Source of the DNA: Sandaracinaceae bacterium | Lineage (GTDB): Bacteria > Myxococcota_A > Polyangia > Polyangiales > JADJQN01 | Reading direction: 5' to 3' | Length of the DNA: 64,000 bases | Assembly (NCBI GenBank): GCA_016712745.1 | Contig: JADJQN010000015.1 | Location: forward strand, 124,001 to 188,000 | In this document: positions 9,235 to 18,248 of the stretch, in pieces | Layout of the letters: every line of letters begins with the position of its first letter | Position numbering within the stretch: the first letter of the stretch is position 1 | The notes under the pieces: model-generated | What the model was told of the DNA's origin: nothing | The model's database searches: none | The model's input: the letters and a program-made list of their open reading frames with translations, nothing else | Translations under genes and position numbers: made by a program

Positions 9235-9686
9235 CGCTGGCCCCCATAGTCGCGCCGAATCGTTTCGTACATGCGTTCGCGGTAGCGCAGCATCGCCGCG
9301 TCGAGCGCGCTCGATTCACCTCGCATCGCAGCGGCTTGGGCACGGAGCAACGCGGTATCGGGAACGGGCAGGGGCGTTATGTCGGGGTGGCGCTTGGGAC
9401 CGACGACCATGATGAGGACGGCCGCCGCTGCAGCAAATGCAAAGGCCGGCATTGCCCAGCGAACAAATCGCTTTCTCTTTTGCGCCTCGTCCCAGGCGCG
9501 ATTCTGCGCGCGCTGCAGGCGTACCGCGTCGAGAGGGCCCTTTTCGGCGAAGTGAAGGAGGGCAACGGTTTCGAGCTCGCGGGCGGTCGTCAGCGCGACT
9601 TCACCTTCGTCGAGCGCGCGCGCGAGTGCCGCAGCCTCTCTCAGCTCAGCTTCAGTCGGCTTTGAGTCGTGTTCGTCCATGGCCAT
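9231..9686 (-). CDS. Probable membrane-anchored anti-sigma factor
   Basis: Starting at the ATG at 9686, just after the stop of the sigma gene, the product is 151 residues. The N-terminal 70 residues are acidic and helical (E-A-E-L-R-E-A-A-A-L-A-R-A-L-D-E-G-E). A Lys/Arg-rich stop-transfer segment then precedes one transmembrane helix (F-A-F-A-A-A-A-A-V-L-I-M-V-V-G), and a short Arg-rich tail follows. This cytoplasm-membrane-periplasm layout next to an ECF sigma gene is what is expected of an anti-sigma factor, but I see no zinc-binding H-x3-C-x2-C motif, so the assignment rests on topology and position. A longer start at 9767 would overlap the sigma gene by 77 nt and is unlikely. Confidence 0.65.
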   Translation of the reverse strand: MAMDEHDSKPTEAELREAAALARALDEGEVALTTARELETVALLHFAEKGPLDAVRLQRAQNRAWDEAQKRKRFVRWAMPAFAFAAAAAVLIMVVGPKRHPDITPLPVPDTALLRAQAAAMRGESSALDAAMLRYRERMYETIRRDYGGQR

Positions 9687-9690
9687 GAGG

Positions 9691-10305
9691 CTACTTCGTC
9701 CCTTTCCCGTTGTAGCTCTGTTCCCACTCCGTGCGAAAGGCTCGAACGGCACGCAGAAAAACCACATCGAAGGTTGCGACTTTCACGTCGAGCTCTTTGG
9801 CGCATTCCTCGCGCGGTCGTTCTTCAACAAGACGTAGCTCAATCACACGGCGGTAACGTGGGTGAATGCGCGCGAGCACTTCGATAACGTTTGCTTTCAG
9901 TGAGGCTGCCTCTGCTGCTTGCTCAAGCGCATCGCGCGGACTCACCACCTCCTCACGCACCGGTTCGAGCAACGTCTCGAAATTCGAAAGCGCTCGCTGC
10001 TTGCGCGACTGGCTGCGATGCACGTCGGTGATTTTGTTCATGGCGACCCGTGCGAGCCAAAACCAGATGCTCGTCGTCTCACTGTGAAAGTCGTCGATGC
10101 GTTCGAGCAAAACTCGAAACGTGTCAGCCAGTACGTCCTCTGCGGTCGCCCGCTCGCCCAGGCGCGGCATGAGGATCTGCGTGAAGAGCGGCTGCGCGAA
10201 AGCGCGGTAAAGCTCGTCGAACGCACCCCGGTCGCCACGCCGCGCTGCATGCAAGCGTTCTTGCTCCCAGCGAAGCCACTCCTCGCTATTGAAACTCGCG
10301 CCCAC
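9691..10305 (-). CDS. ECF-type RNA polymerase sigma factor
   Basis: Product of 204 residues, the normal size for a group IV (extracytoplasmic function) sigma-70 factor. Region 2 is visible around residues 25-105 (A-R-R-G-D-R-G-A-F-D-E-L-Y, A-E-D-V-L-A-D-T-F, F-W-L-A-R-V-A-M-N-K-I-T-D). Region 4 lies around residues 140-195 (L-A-R-I-H-P-R-Y-R-R-V-I-E-L-R-L, then a helix-turn-helix ending K-V-A-T-F-D-V-V-F-L-R-A-V-R). It opens a five-gene minus-strand unit whose next member is a membrane anti-sigma candidate with only 4 nt between stop and start. It is divergent from the vWA lipoprotein at 10478, with 172 nt between them that must carry both promoters. Confidence 0.9.
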   Translation of the reverse strand: MGASFNSEEWLRWEQERLHAARRGDRGAFDELYRAFAQPLFTQILMPRLGERATAEDVLADTFRVLLERIDDFHSETTSIWFWLARVAMNKITDVHRSQSRKQRALSNFETLLEPVREEVVSPRDALEQAAEAASLKANVIEVLARIHPRYRRVIELRLVEERPREECAKELDVKVATFDVVFLRAVRAFRTEWEQSYNGKGTK

Positions 10306-10477
10306 GTGCGTCGTGCGAACGGTAACACGTGCGAATCGGCAGGGGTCGTTTGGGTCTTAAGCACGGTCATCATGACTTTCTATTCTTAACAACGCCTGAG
10401 GCTTTGTTTTCTTACGGTGTAAGGTCGAGCACGCGCCGGCGTTTGTTCTCCACACGATGCAAATCCTGGAGAATCCG

Positions 10478-11851
10478 ATGCATAAATCGTCGAAAGAAAT
10501 CTTTCTCGCGTGCTGCCTCTTAGTAAGCGGTTGCGGTGGAGCGCGTACGGCGGTCGCAGGCCATGGGACGTCCGACACCGAAGTTGCCTATGCCCGTTCG
10601 GCATCCGGCGGCGAGGAATCGACCCCGGCCTACGGCCCGCCACTATCCGAGCGCGAATACGCGTCCGAGTCGGGAGACGGTACTTATGCGGCCGCGACGT
10701 CCGACGCGCCCGCGTCTTCCGACGTTGCCGCAACGTCGATCCAAAGCTCTCCGATCATGCGAGCCGAGGCACCGCGTCCGGAGTACGTCCCACCGCCCGC
10801 AGGCCTGCTCACGGCGGCGACCGTCGGCGACGCAGATCGGCGCGATGCTTATCTCGACTATCTCACGCGCCACGCCAATGAAGCGTCACGCCTCTCGCTC
10901 GATATGCAGCGCCGCGTGCGCTTTCGCGTGGTCGATCACGCGGGCCGCCCCGTAAACGATGCATCCATCGTTGTCGCCGGGCACTTCCGTGGACGCACGC
11001 ACGCAGACGGTGTGTGGGACTTCTATCCGAGTGAGAGCGCTCCTGGCCTGACGAACCAAGTTGGCGTCGTCGTCAACGCTGGTCAACTCGCAGTCGAGAC
11101 CTCCATTCGTCTCGGCGCGGGCGATGGAGGTGACGTTACGGTTCGCCTCGAAGGGGCGACCGCACGTGGCGCCACAGCACTCGATCTCGCGTTCGTGATC
11201 GACGTGACCGGCAGCATGGAAGACGAGCTGCGCTACGTGAACCGCGAGATTGCGAACATCGTTGCACGCGTCCACGCCGAAGCCGCGCAAACGGACATCC
11301 GGGTAGGCGCGGTCTTCTATCGCGATCGCGGGGACGATGAGGCGCTCTCGCACATCCAGTTCACCCACGACATCGGCGCGTTCATGCAAGAGATGCAGAA
11401 CGTCGCCGCCTCGGGCGGTGGCGACTACCCGGAGGACATGAACGAAGGCCTGCGTGCCGGAATGGAGACCCTTGCATGGCGCACTGGAAATGCGGTTCGC
11501 GCGATGGTGCTCATCGCCGATGCGCCGCCCCAAAACTACACGGACGTAAATTTTCGCTACAGCGACGCCATGAAGAGCGCGGCCGAACGAGGCATCCGTA
11601 TCTTGCCCGTTGCAGCGAGCGGCGCCGATCGTACGACGGAGTTTCTAATGCGCGCGATGGGCGCATTCACATCGACTCCGTACACCTATCTGACTGACGA
11701 CTCGGGCGTAGGACACGGCCATATGGAAGCTGACACCGACCGTGTGGGCGTTGAACGCTTCAACGAGCAGCTTGTGCGCATGCTGATCAGCGACTTGCGC
11801 GGCACCGGTATGCACGAGGTCGGTTTCCTCGGCCCGCAGCTGGATCAGTAG
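10478..11851 (+). CDS. Lipoprotein with von Willebrand factor A domain
   Basis: I choose the ATG at 10478 (457 residues) over the one at 10457 because a TGGAGA site lies just upstream of it. A signal peptide with lipobox (L-V-S-G-C, Cys19) and a long Ser/Thr/Ala-rich spacer are followed by a small beta domain (V-R-F-R-V-V-D-H-A-G-R-P-V, an Ig/carboxypeptidase-regulatory-like fold). A vWA domain then starts at L-A-F-V-I-D-V-T-G-S-M with a full MIDAS D-x-T-G-S-M motif and later L-I-A-D-A-P-P. Such domains bind metal ions and protein partners. It is divergent from the ECF sigma operon and followed after 9 nt by the outer-membrane protein gene at 11861. Confidence 0.85.
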   Translation: MHKSSKEIFLACCLLVSGCGGARTAVAGHGTSDTEVAYARSASGGEESTPAYGPPLSEREYASESGDGTYAAATSDAPASSDVAATSIQSSPIMRAEAPRPEYVPPPAGLLTAATVGDADRRDAYLDYLTRHANEASRLSLDMQRRVRFRVVDHAGRPVNDASIVVAGHFRGRTHADGVWDFYPSESAPGLTNQVGVVVNAGQLAVETSIRLGAGDGGDVTVRLEGATARGATALDLAFVIDVTGSMEDELRYVNREIANIVARVHAEAAQTDIRVGAVFYRDRGDDEALSHIQFTHDIGAFMQEMQNVAASGGGDYPEDMNEGLRAGMETLAWRTGNAVRAMVLIADAPPQNYTDVNFRYSDAMKSAAERGIRILPVAASGADRTTEFLMRAMGAFTSTPYTYLTDDSGVGHGHMEADTDRVGVERFNEQLVRMLISDLRGTGMHEVGFLGPQLDQ

Positions 11852-11860
11852 GAGCACGTG

Positions 11861-12595
11861 ATGAAGCTACTCTTTACGTCGGTCATATTGGTTTGCACCA
11901 TTGCCACGAGCGCGCGCGCCCAAGTCTATGAAGAGCGCGGCGGCGTGCAGGTGCCAGTTCACTACGTGTTCACGCCTTCGTCCGGCTCTGTTTACGTTCA
12001 ACCCGTGCCCGTGCCCGTGCCCGTGCCTGTGCCCGTACCGCTGCCGGTGTTGACCTATCGACCGATTGTGGTGACCACCTATCCGAACGTCACGCAGTTC
12101 ACCGGTGAGCTTGCGGCGCCGACGCGCGATCCGTACATAACGTCAGGTCTGGTCGTGCTCGGCGTGCGCGCCGGCACACTGCTGTTCTTAGGCGAGGGAG
12201 CTAGCGCCTCTGCTCCGACCTATGGCTTTCACCTGGGCCTGGCTTCCAACAACTTTGAATTGGCGTTTCGCTTAGACATGGCCGAGCTACCAAGCTCGAC
12301 ATCCCGTCTGCATATCGCGCAGCTTTCCTTCAACTATCGCTTTGCAGACGATGCTCCGGTTCATCCGGTGTTGGGGTTTGGTGTCGAGTCGATGTCCTTG
12401 TCATTCGCATCGAACGCGCAATCGGCGTTTGCCTTCAGCGGCCGGCTCGGGCTCGAGGCGGCCGTCGCCATGTCGGACGGAGCGCTAGCGTTTGGCGTCG
12501 ACGCGACCATTCACGAAGCGATTGCCAATGACTCGTTGCCGCGAGCGCTCACGCGCGCTCTCGCGATTGAAGCATTCGTGGACTATCACTTCTAA
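11861..12595 (+). CDS. Probable outer-membrane beta-barrel protein
   Basis: The ATG at 11861 follows a GGAG site overlapping the stop of the vWA gene; a GTG one codon earlier is equally possible. The product (244 residues) has a signal peptide cleaved after S-A-R-A near residue 21. A proline-valine hexanucleotide-encoded stretch follows (P-V-P-V-P-V-P-V-P-V-P-L-P, bases about 12005-12045). The last 130 residues alternate hydrophobic and polar positions and end in an aromatic residue (V-D-Y-H-F), the usual outer-membrane barrel signature. I infer a small porin-like or OmpA-type barrel co-expressed with the vWA lipoprotein. No specific family is recognised. Confidence 0.6.
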   Translation: MKLLFTSVILVCTIATSARAQVYEERGGVQVPVHYVFTPSSGSVYVQPVPVPVPVPVPVPLPVLTYRPIVVTTYPNVTQFTGELAAPTRDPYITSGLVVLGVRAGTLLFLGEGASASAPTYGFHLGLASNNFELAFRLDMAELPSSTSRLHIAQLSFNYRFADDAPVHPVLGFGVESMSLSFASNAQSAFAFSGRLGLEAAVAMSDGALAFGVDATIHEAIANDSLPRALTRALAIEAFVDYHF

Positions 12596-12611
12596 GGAGT
12601 CGTTGGGCTGA

Positions 12612-14318
12612 TCAGCCGTGGCCGCCTGAAGGTCCTGCGCAAAGGCTTCCTTCGCAGTGCGCGTCGCGAAGGCGACGTGCGCAGAACAGGCCCGCGGTGC
12701 AGTCGCCGCTGCATGCTTCGCCAAACGTCGGCGTGACTTGGCACGTCGCCGTGGTGAGGGTCTCGTCGTAGACGCATGACAAACCGGTCGCGCACCAGCC
12801 GGACGATGCGCACACGGTTCCGACGCCGATGCGCGCGGTGCAGTAGCCAGGCTCCGAAGAAACGTCGCAGTAGAAGTCGTCGGCGCAATAGTCGTCACCG
12901 AAGCAGGTCGCGCCGGAGGAACCGAGCGTCGCGCACGTAGGTGTGATCAAAGTTGTATTGCAGATCATGCCTTCGGCGCAGAGCAAATCGGCGCTGCAGG
13001 GCATTCCATCTGTCGGTAACGGTTGGCACGTGCCATCCGCTGCGCAACCGAGGCCGGCAGCGCAACGGGTCTCAGTGTCGCGCGCTGGGTCGATTGGACC
13101 GGGCCGCGCTGGGCGAGCGGAAGGGCCGGCCGCTGCACTGCATGTCTCGCCGATGCCGAGTTTCGGTCGACAGGTCGTTCCCGCCGAACCGCGTTCGCAG
13201 AACGCGCCAACAGAACACGTGCCCGACCAACTGCAATCGTCGCCTTCGCCGGGCAATGCGCGGCAGATCCCCGTGCCGCTCGAGCTATCACACAAGAGCC
13301 CGTCCGCGCATGCACTCGCGTCGCAGTTCTCACCTTCCGTTACGTTCGGCACGCACTCGGCGACGGTCTCGCCGATACACGTTTCGCCCGAACCGCAGTC
13401 GCTCGAAAGCGTGCAACTCGCAGCGCCTTCCGCACAGGTGCCGGAGGCGCAGTGAAGCCCCGCGCGGCAGGGCTGAAGTGAATCGCACGACATGCCCACG
13501 TTACGAAGAAGCTGGCAGGTGCGATCGATGCACAAAAGACCGCTTGTACAATCCGCAATCTCGTCGCAGCCGCGTCCTTCGGCCGACGCGGCCACACATA
13601 CAGCGAGCAAACACACGCTCGGCGCGACGCACGCATGGAAGCAAGCCCCCCCAGCAATTGGCAAGTCGATGCACACGTTGAGCGCTGCGGCATTGCAATA
13701 GCCTTCACCATTTGCGCACAACGCGTTCTCGTTGCCCAAGCGCACTTCGCCGTAGCAGCGAGTTCCGATTGGCGCGGCGTTCACGGTCACGCGTCCGCAC
13801 GGACTCTCGCGCGACGCAGGAGGACTGATGCACATAGCGTACGCTCGCTCGAGCTCCGCAAGGCATGCGGTCGCGGCGCTCGGGACGATGACCGTGTTGC
13901 CGGCGGCGAGATCGGTTGCGAGAGGCGCGATGATAGTTTCGCACTCCGCTTCGTACGCCGCGGTGCACGCGCGCGGGACGGTGGCGCATCCGCAATCAGC
14001 AAGGTGTGCACAGGCAGTCGATGCCGCTGGCGTGCACCACATTGCGCGCAAGGTGGTCAACGCTTCCTCGAGGCTCACGCCGGAATCTCGTCCGGCATCG
14101 GCGACCATCATGTCATCGTGCAGAGTGACGCGACCATCCGTTTGCGCATCTGCGGGCGCCGAGCCGTCTGCCGATGGCATGTCGATAGTGAACAGCGCGT
14201 CTCCACTCGTCATGTCCGCAAGCGTGCCAGCGTCCGTGGGCGTCGCAGCATCATCTCCGCAAGCGCAAAGCGCGATAGTGACCGCGCACAACGTAACAAC
14301 TCGATAAATAAAGCTCAT
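12612..14318 (-). CDS. Large Cys-rich surface lipoprotein
   Basis: Product of 568 residues. The signal peptide ends in a lipobox (A-L-C-A-C, Cys20) followed by G-D-D and an Asp/Ala/Thr-rich linker. Residues about 90-200 are a helical domain with a few cysteines. The remaining 370 residues are a long array of cysteine-rich modules repeating G-x-x-C-x(3-6)-C-x-x-G-L-x-C, as in the shorter lipoprotein at 7021-8214. The shared domain order suggests paralogy. A GAGAGG ribosome site precedes the ATG. The gene converges on the outer-membrane protein gene at 12595 with only 16 nt between. Function unknown. Confidence 0.78.
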   Translation of the reverse strand: MSFIYRVVTLCAVTIALCACGDDAATPTDAGTLADMTSGDALFTIDMPSADGSAPADAQTDGRVTLHDDMMVADAGRDSGVSLEEALTTLRAMWCTPAASTACAHLADCGCATVPRACTAAYEAECETIIAPLATDLAAGNTVIVPSAATACLAELERAYAMCISPPASRESPCGRVTVNAAPIGTRCYGEVRLGNENALCANGEGYCNAAALNVCIDLPIAGGACFHACVAPSVCLLAVCVAASAEGRGCDEIADCTSGLLCIDRTCQLLRNVGMSCDSLQPCRAGLHCASGTCAEGAASCTLSSDCGSGETCIGETVAECVPNVTEGENCDASACADGLLCDSSSGTGICRALPGEGDDCSWSGTCSVGAFCERGSAGTTCRPKLGIGETCSAAAGPSARPARPGPIDPARDTETRCAAGLGCAADGTCQPLPTDGMPCSADLLCAEGMICNTTLITPTCATLGSSGATCFGDDYCADDFYCDVSSEPGYCTARIGVGTVCASSGWCATGLSCVYDETLTTATCQVTPTFGEACSGDCTAGLFCARRLRDAHCEGSLCAGPSGGHG

Positions 14319-14375
14319 GGTCGGCCTCTCGCGGCTGCAGAGTGGGATCGGCGATCCATTCGCGCAAGGCGAAAG

Positions 14376-15050
14376 TCACGGCTGTTGGAGTGCGAGATAG
14401 CGGCGGTCGCGGTCGGCGCGGATGTCTCGCAAGAGAGCCTGCACTTCTGTCACACCCAAATTCGTTACCGTCTCGAGATTCATGTCGGCGATGCGCTCGT
14501 GAAGCGGAACCTTCGCCGGAGTCTTCAAGTAGGTATTCCAGTCGATCGTGTTGATGTCCACGAGCTTGCTTCCGTGTTCGTCGGCCGAACGAACCTTTTC
14601 GAGCGCGCTCGTCCGAACCAGCTGAATCGTGGGGTCGGGCGTGCAGCGCAGAAACGGAGTTAAGCGTTCCGCCGTGGCGAGATCCGGTTGTCCATCCGGA
14701 TGAAAGGCCGCCATCGCCATCGGCGGTCCGCCCACTTCGTAGTTCTTCATGTCCTCATCGCGCACGCTTTTTACGAAACGCTCGAAGTCCATGCGCCCCA
14801 ACGCAAGCCGCGGAAAGATCAAAAGTCCGATGTCGATGCCCTCATCGCTCGAGATCTCATGAACGGCCTTCGCGGCCTCGCCGGCGTTCGCATCACTTAG
14901 TAGGATGACCTGCTCGCGAACGCGTCCTGCTTTGCGTGATGGCAAGGCCCACGGGCAAAGCTTGAGGCCTTCCACGACCTCCGTCGCGTAGCGGCGGTAC
15001 ACATAGAGAGCTTCTTCAATCTGCCGCTCGTCGAGGGTTTTCATGCGCAT
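14376..15050 (-). CDS. DUF1415-like cytoplasmic protein
   Basis: Product of 224 residues without signal peptide or membrane segment. It resembles my memory of the DUF1415 family: an N-terminal E-G-L-K-L-C-P-W-A segment (family: G-L-N-L-C-P-F-A), a central I-D-I-G-L-L-I-F-P motif, and a C-terminal F-L-R-C-T-P-D-P-T-I-Q-L-V-R block (family: R-S-P-x-P-T-x-x-L-L-R). The biochemical role of that family is not known to me. The start may be either ATG at 15050 or 15044, both within reach of a GGAAGATGGG purine tract. It is divergent from the ceramidase-like gene at 15108, 57 nt away. Confidence 0.55.
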   Translation of the reverse strand: MRMKTLDERQIEEALYVYRRYATEVVEGLKLCPWALPSRKAGRVREQVILLSDANAGEAAKAVHEISSDEGIDIGLLIFPRLALGRMDFERFVKSVRDEDMKNYEVGGPPMAMAAFHPDGQPDLATAERLTPFLRCTPDPTIQLVRTSALEKVRSADEHGSKLVDINTIDWNTYLKTPAKVPLHERIADMNLETVTNLGVTEVQALLRDIRADRDRRYLALQQP

Positions 15051-15107
15051 CCCATCTTCCCATGATTTCGGCTCGCAGTAAGCCCCTTCTGCGTTTAGGC
15101 TTCGGGC

Positions 15108-17669
15108 ATGCGACTTCGTTTTGCTGCGCTCGTCCTTCTACTCGTTGGCTGCGACTCCACCACTGAAACGCCGCGCGCGGACGCTGGCGCTGATTTCGGC
15201 CCGCCAGTCCCAGCGTCGACCGACCACTGCGCCTACGAAGCGCTTCCTCCGACCGGCCATGCGGGCGGGACGGTGACGAGCGGTGCGGTCTCGGCCGGCA
15301 CCTCGGATTTGATCCTAGATATTCCGGTCGGCACGACGATGGGCGGCTACACCTCGCGCTCACTTGGCGCGGGTAGCGATGGAAAAGTCGACGCGCGCTA
15401 CAACGAAATCGCCGGTGGCTTCGTGTCATCGGTTGGCGTCGAGACCTTTCCCCACGTCAAAGCGCTGGCTCTCACCGCCGGTGAAGAAACCGTCGTCATC
15501 ATCAAGGTCGATCTTACTCTCGCGTACGACGGAATCACGTTCGACGTTGAGCGCAATCTCGGTGCGGACTTTGCGGGCAAGGTGATTTTCGCAACCTCGC
15601 ACAGCCACGCCGCCATGTCGCAGTACACGGCGAACTCGGCGCTTGCCGTAGGCCTAGGGCAGTTTCGTCGCCTCGTTTACGATCGCGTAGTCGATACGAT
15701 GACGCGCGCCGCGCAAGCGGCGTTGGCAGCTCGCGTCCCCGCGAAGATCGGTTTCGCTCACGAGGCGAACTTCGATCCCGAGAATCGCATCAGCGGTGAT
15801 CGGCGCAGTGAGAACGACATACTGCCCGGGGGCGCCGATCGCAAAGACAGCGACCTGTACGTCATTCGCGTTGACCGTATGGACGATACGCCGCTCGCGG
15901 TAGTTCCGATCTTCGGCATCCACGGCACCGTGCTCGACGCCAACAACAACCTTGCATCAACCGACGCGCCAGGCGCGATCGAACGCGCAGTGGAAGAAAG
16001 CTTTGACGACGAAGTGCTCGTCATGCATTTGCAGGGCTTGGGCGGAGACGTTTCGCCGCAAGGTTCCGGCGGCATCGACTGCCCCGGCGGCAACGATACC
16101 TCTTGCTACAACTTTGCTCGCGTTGAAAGCGTTGGCCGCTACGCGCGCGACCTCGTGCTCGCTTCGTGGGAAGAGGCGGGCATGCACATGCAGAGCTCCG
16201 TGCCGATGGAGATGCTCACGCGCTCAGTCGACCTTGGCCCGAACTGGGAGACCTTCGCGATACGCGAAGGCGCGCTTTCGTACGCGCCCTTTGATCGCCA
16301 CCGCAATTGCGACCGCGAAATCTATGACGACAGCGGTGCCATCATCTCGCCGATCGACGAGTTCAATGCGCCCGTGGGTGCAGCGCTGTGCGGCGGCAAT
16401 ATGGGTCCAATCATTGCTCGCGGTCAGATGCCCGGCACCGTGAACGTGCAGCAGTATCGCTCATGCACCATGGTCGATGAGGCAGCGGAGGTACTGGGCA
16501 TTGTCACGCAGCTTACGTTCGAGCCTTTCCCCCTTTGCGCAACGACGCGCACGGTGGTGTCGGCTTTGCGTATCGGCGACATGCTCGTAGCGACACTTCC
16601 TGGCGAGCCTGTGACCGTGCTCGGCGATCGGCTTCGCGCAATGTCACCAAACGATGTCGCTCACACGATCATCATCGGCTACGCGCAGGGACACGTCGGT
16701 TACCTGCTCAGTCCTGAGGACTGGTTGTTGGGTGGCTACGAGCCGTCGATCAATTTCTGGGGACCGCTCGAAGGTGAGTACATTGTCGAACAAACCGCCA
16801 GACTTTTCCCCTTGGTGATGAGCGACGCGCGTGAAGACGCATCGACGGACGGCACGACCCGCTACACGACGCCTGCTGGCCCAGACACGTCCGTACCAGC
16901 CGCCGATCCGGCGCCCACGCGCGGCACCGTGCCCACTGCAATTCCTGTCTCCACTTACTCCCGTGCCGGTGGCGCGATTACGACGGCGCAGCCGAGCGCG
17001 ACGCTACCGCGTCTTGCGACGGCGCGCTTCGTTTGGATTGGCGAAGATCCAATCGAACACACGCCTCGCGTAACCTTGCAGCGTGAGATGACCCGTGACG
17101 CTGGCGACTACGTCAACCTCACGCGCCGCAGTGGGCGTCCGATTCAAGATCAGGAAGTGCTTCTTTTCGAGACGCCCGATCCACTGTCGCGCAGCGGAAC
17201 GACACCGCGCACTCACTATTGGGTGAGCGAGTGGCAGGCGGCGAGCGCGTGGGGCACCCCAGGCGCGGATGAAGTGGGCGACCGCGCGGGGCTGCCGCTG
17301 GGTCGATATCGCTTCCACGTGCAAGGCGCGGGCTACATGCTTGACTCGAACCCCTTTGATGTGACCGCAGGGGCGATCGATGCGACCGTGACGCGTTCTG
17401 GCAACAGCCTCGCGCTAGACGTTGGCTATCACGCAGCGGACGGATTTCGCCTGCTTGACTTGCAAGCCTCGTCGAATGGTCACGTGCCCCTTCGATCGAG
17501 CCCCGTGGACGTCGTTGCGACTCTTGCGGATAGCTCCACGCGCACCTTCGATGACGTTGAAACCGACGCGACGGGCCACGCTTCCATTGATGCGGGCAGT
17601 GACGCTCCGAACGTCACGCATGTGCAAATCACCGACCGATTTGGCAATTCAGGCGGCGCCTCGCCCTGA
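15108..17669 (+). CDS. Neutral/alkaline ceramidase-like lipoprotein
   Basis: Product of 853 residues with a signal peptide and lipobox (L-L-V-G-C, Cys15), so it is envelope-anchored. The mature part matches the neutral ceramidase fold in order: the N-terminal G-G-Y pattern (T-T-M-G-G-Y), a putative metal-binding T-S-H-S-H, a second metal-site motif I-H-G-T (family H-G-T-S), and G-G-D-V-S-P with Ser316 in the place of the catalytic serine of the family G-D-V-S-P-N motif. A C-terminal beta domain of about 200 residues follows. Ceramidases hydrolyse the amide bond of ceramide; in this setting a role in degrading prey or environmental sphingolipids is inference. It is longer than typical enzymes (about 650-700 residues). 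Confidence 0.7.
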   Translation: MRLRFAALVLLLVGCDSTTETPRADAGADFGPPVPASTDHCAYEALPPTGHAGGTVTSGAVSAGTSDLILDIPVGTTMGGYTSRSLGAGSDGKVDARYNEIAGGFVSSVGVETFPHVKALALTAGEETVVIIKVDLTLAYDGITFDVERNLGADFAGKVIFATSHSHAAMSQYTANSALAVGLGQFRRLVYDRVVDTMTRAAQAALAARVPAKIGFAHEANFDPENRISGDRRSENDILPGGADRKDSDLYVIRVDRMDDTPLAVVPIFGIHGTVLDANNNLASTDAPGAIERAVEESFDDEVLVMHLQGLGGDVSPQGSGGIDCPGGNDTSCYNFARVESVGRYARDLVLASWEEAGMHMQSSVPMEMLTRSVDLGPNWETFAIREGALSYAPFDRHRNCDREIYDDSGAIISPIDEFNAPVGAALCGGNMGPIIARGQMPGTVNVQQYRSCTMVDEAAEVLGIVTQLTFEPFPLCATTRTVVSALRIGDMLVATLPGEPVTVLGDRLRAMSPNDVAHTIIIGYAQGHVGYLLSPEDWLLGGYEPSINFWGPLEGEYIVEQTARLFPLVMSDAREDASTDGTTRYTTPAGPDTSVPAADPAPTRGTVPTAIPVSTYSRAGGAITTAQPSATLPRLATARFVWIGEDPIEHTPRVTLQREMTRDAGDYVNLTRRSGRPIQDQEVLLFETPDPLSRSGTTPRTHYWVSEWQAASAWGTPGADEVGDRAGLPLGRYRFHVQGAGYMLDSNPFDVTAGAIDATVTRSGNSLALDVGYHAADGFRLLDLQASSNGHVPLRSSPVDVVATLADSSTRTFDDVETDATGHASIDAGSDAPNVTHVQITDRFGNSGGASP

Positions 17670-17680
17670 ACACGCGTTCG

Positions 17681-17699
17681 CGTACTTTGACCAAGTACG
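17681..17699. promoter_or_regulatory. Inverted repeat before the TonB uptake cluster
   Basis: A perfect 7-bp inverted repeat, CGTACTT-N5-AAGTACG, lies 12 nt after the ceramidase-like gene and 25 nt before the GTG of the His-rich protein. There is no T tract, so it is a weak terminator at best. Its position fits an operator for the uptake operon, but I know no regulator with this site. Confidence 0.3.
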
Positions 17700-17724
17700 G
17701 TTCAGGAGCTAGATCTGGGCCCCT

Positions 17725-18150
17725 GTGCTTCGCCTGAAACACACGACACGTCAGTTACTAACGAAGAGCGCGGTCTCGCTCTTCGCGTGCTTCGTTATGC
17801 TCGCAGGGCAGTTCTCCGGCCTCTTGCATGCGGCGTTGGTACGCCACGTCGTATGTGCAGAGCACGGTGAGCTAACGCACGCGGACGCGTCGGCTGATGC
17901 GCCCGCGCACGACGACCGCGCGGCGACGGATACGCGCGCGCAGCTGCAGTCGAGTCATGCGCACGGTCATGGTCATGAGCATTGCACGCACGATGCGACT
18001 CCGTTGGCCGCCCGCAGCACAGTTGCGAATGCCCTCGGTGCTTGTGTCGATGACGTGCTTCCGGCCATTGCCGCGCCGAACGTTCGCGACATCGCTCTGC
18101 CACAAGTTGCCTTGCTGCTTGTCGCTCCGAAGTCCTCGCCCCCGGCCTGA
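17725..18150 (+). CDS. Secreted His-rich protein of the TonB cluster
   Basis: Product of 141 residues from a GTG start. A hydrophobic segment at residues 15-37 (signal peptide or single membrane helix) is followed by a soluble part rich in histidine, with a cluster at residues 78-89: His at 78, 80, 82, 84, 86, then Cys87 and His89. Such clusters bind transition metals (Zn, Ni, Co, Cu). The gene directly precedes the TonB-dependent receptor and reads in the same direction, so I infer it delivers or senses the metal taken up by this system. The start is uncertain because no strong ribosome site is visible. The general layout recalls small DUF2946-like proteins, which I cannot confirm. Confidence 0.6.
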   Translation: MLRLKHTTRQLLTKSAVSLFACFVMLAGQFSGLLHAALVRHVVCAEHGELTHADASADAPAHDDRAATDTRAQLQSSHAHGHGHEHCTHDATPLAARSTVANALGACVDDVLPAIAAPNVRDIALPQVALLLVAPKSSPPA

Positions 18151-18248
18151 GCCGCGCGCGCCTTTATGAGATGCGAATGCGCACCCGTGCGCATGAACGC
18201 ATCGTGCGCGCGTCCCTCATTCTGGCTACGCCCGGATTGGTCGACCTC

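Noticed and set aside
12005..12045. Pro-Val repeat in the outer-membrane protein as a phase-variable tract.
   Set aside because: Only about six units, several already mutated, so slippage is unlikely to be frequent.
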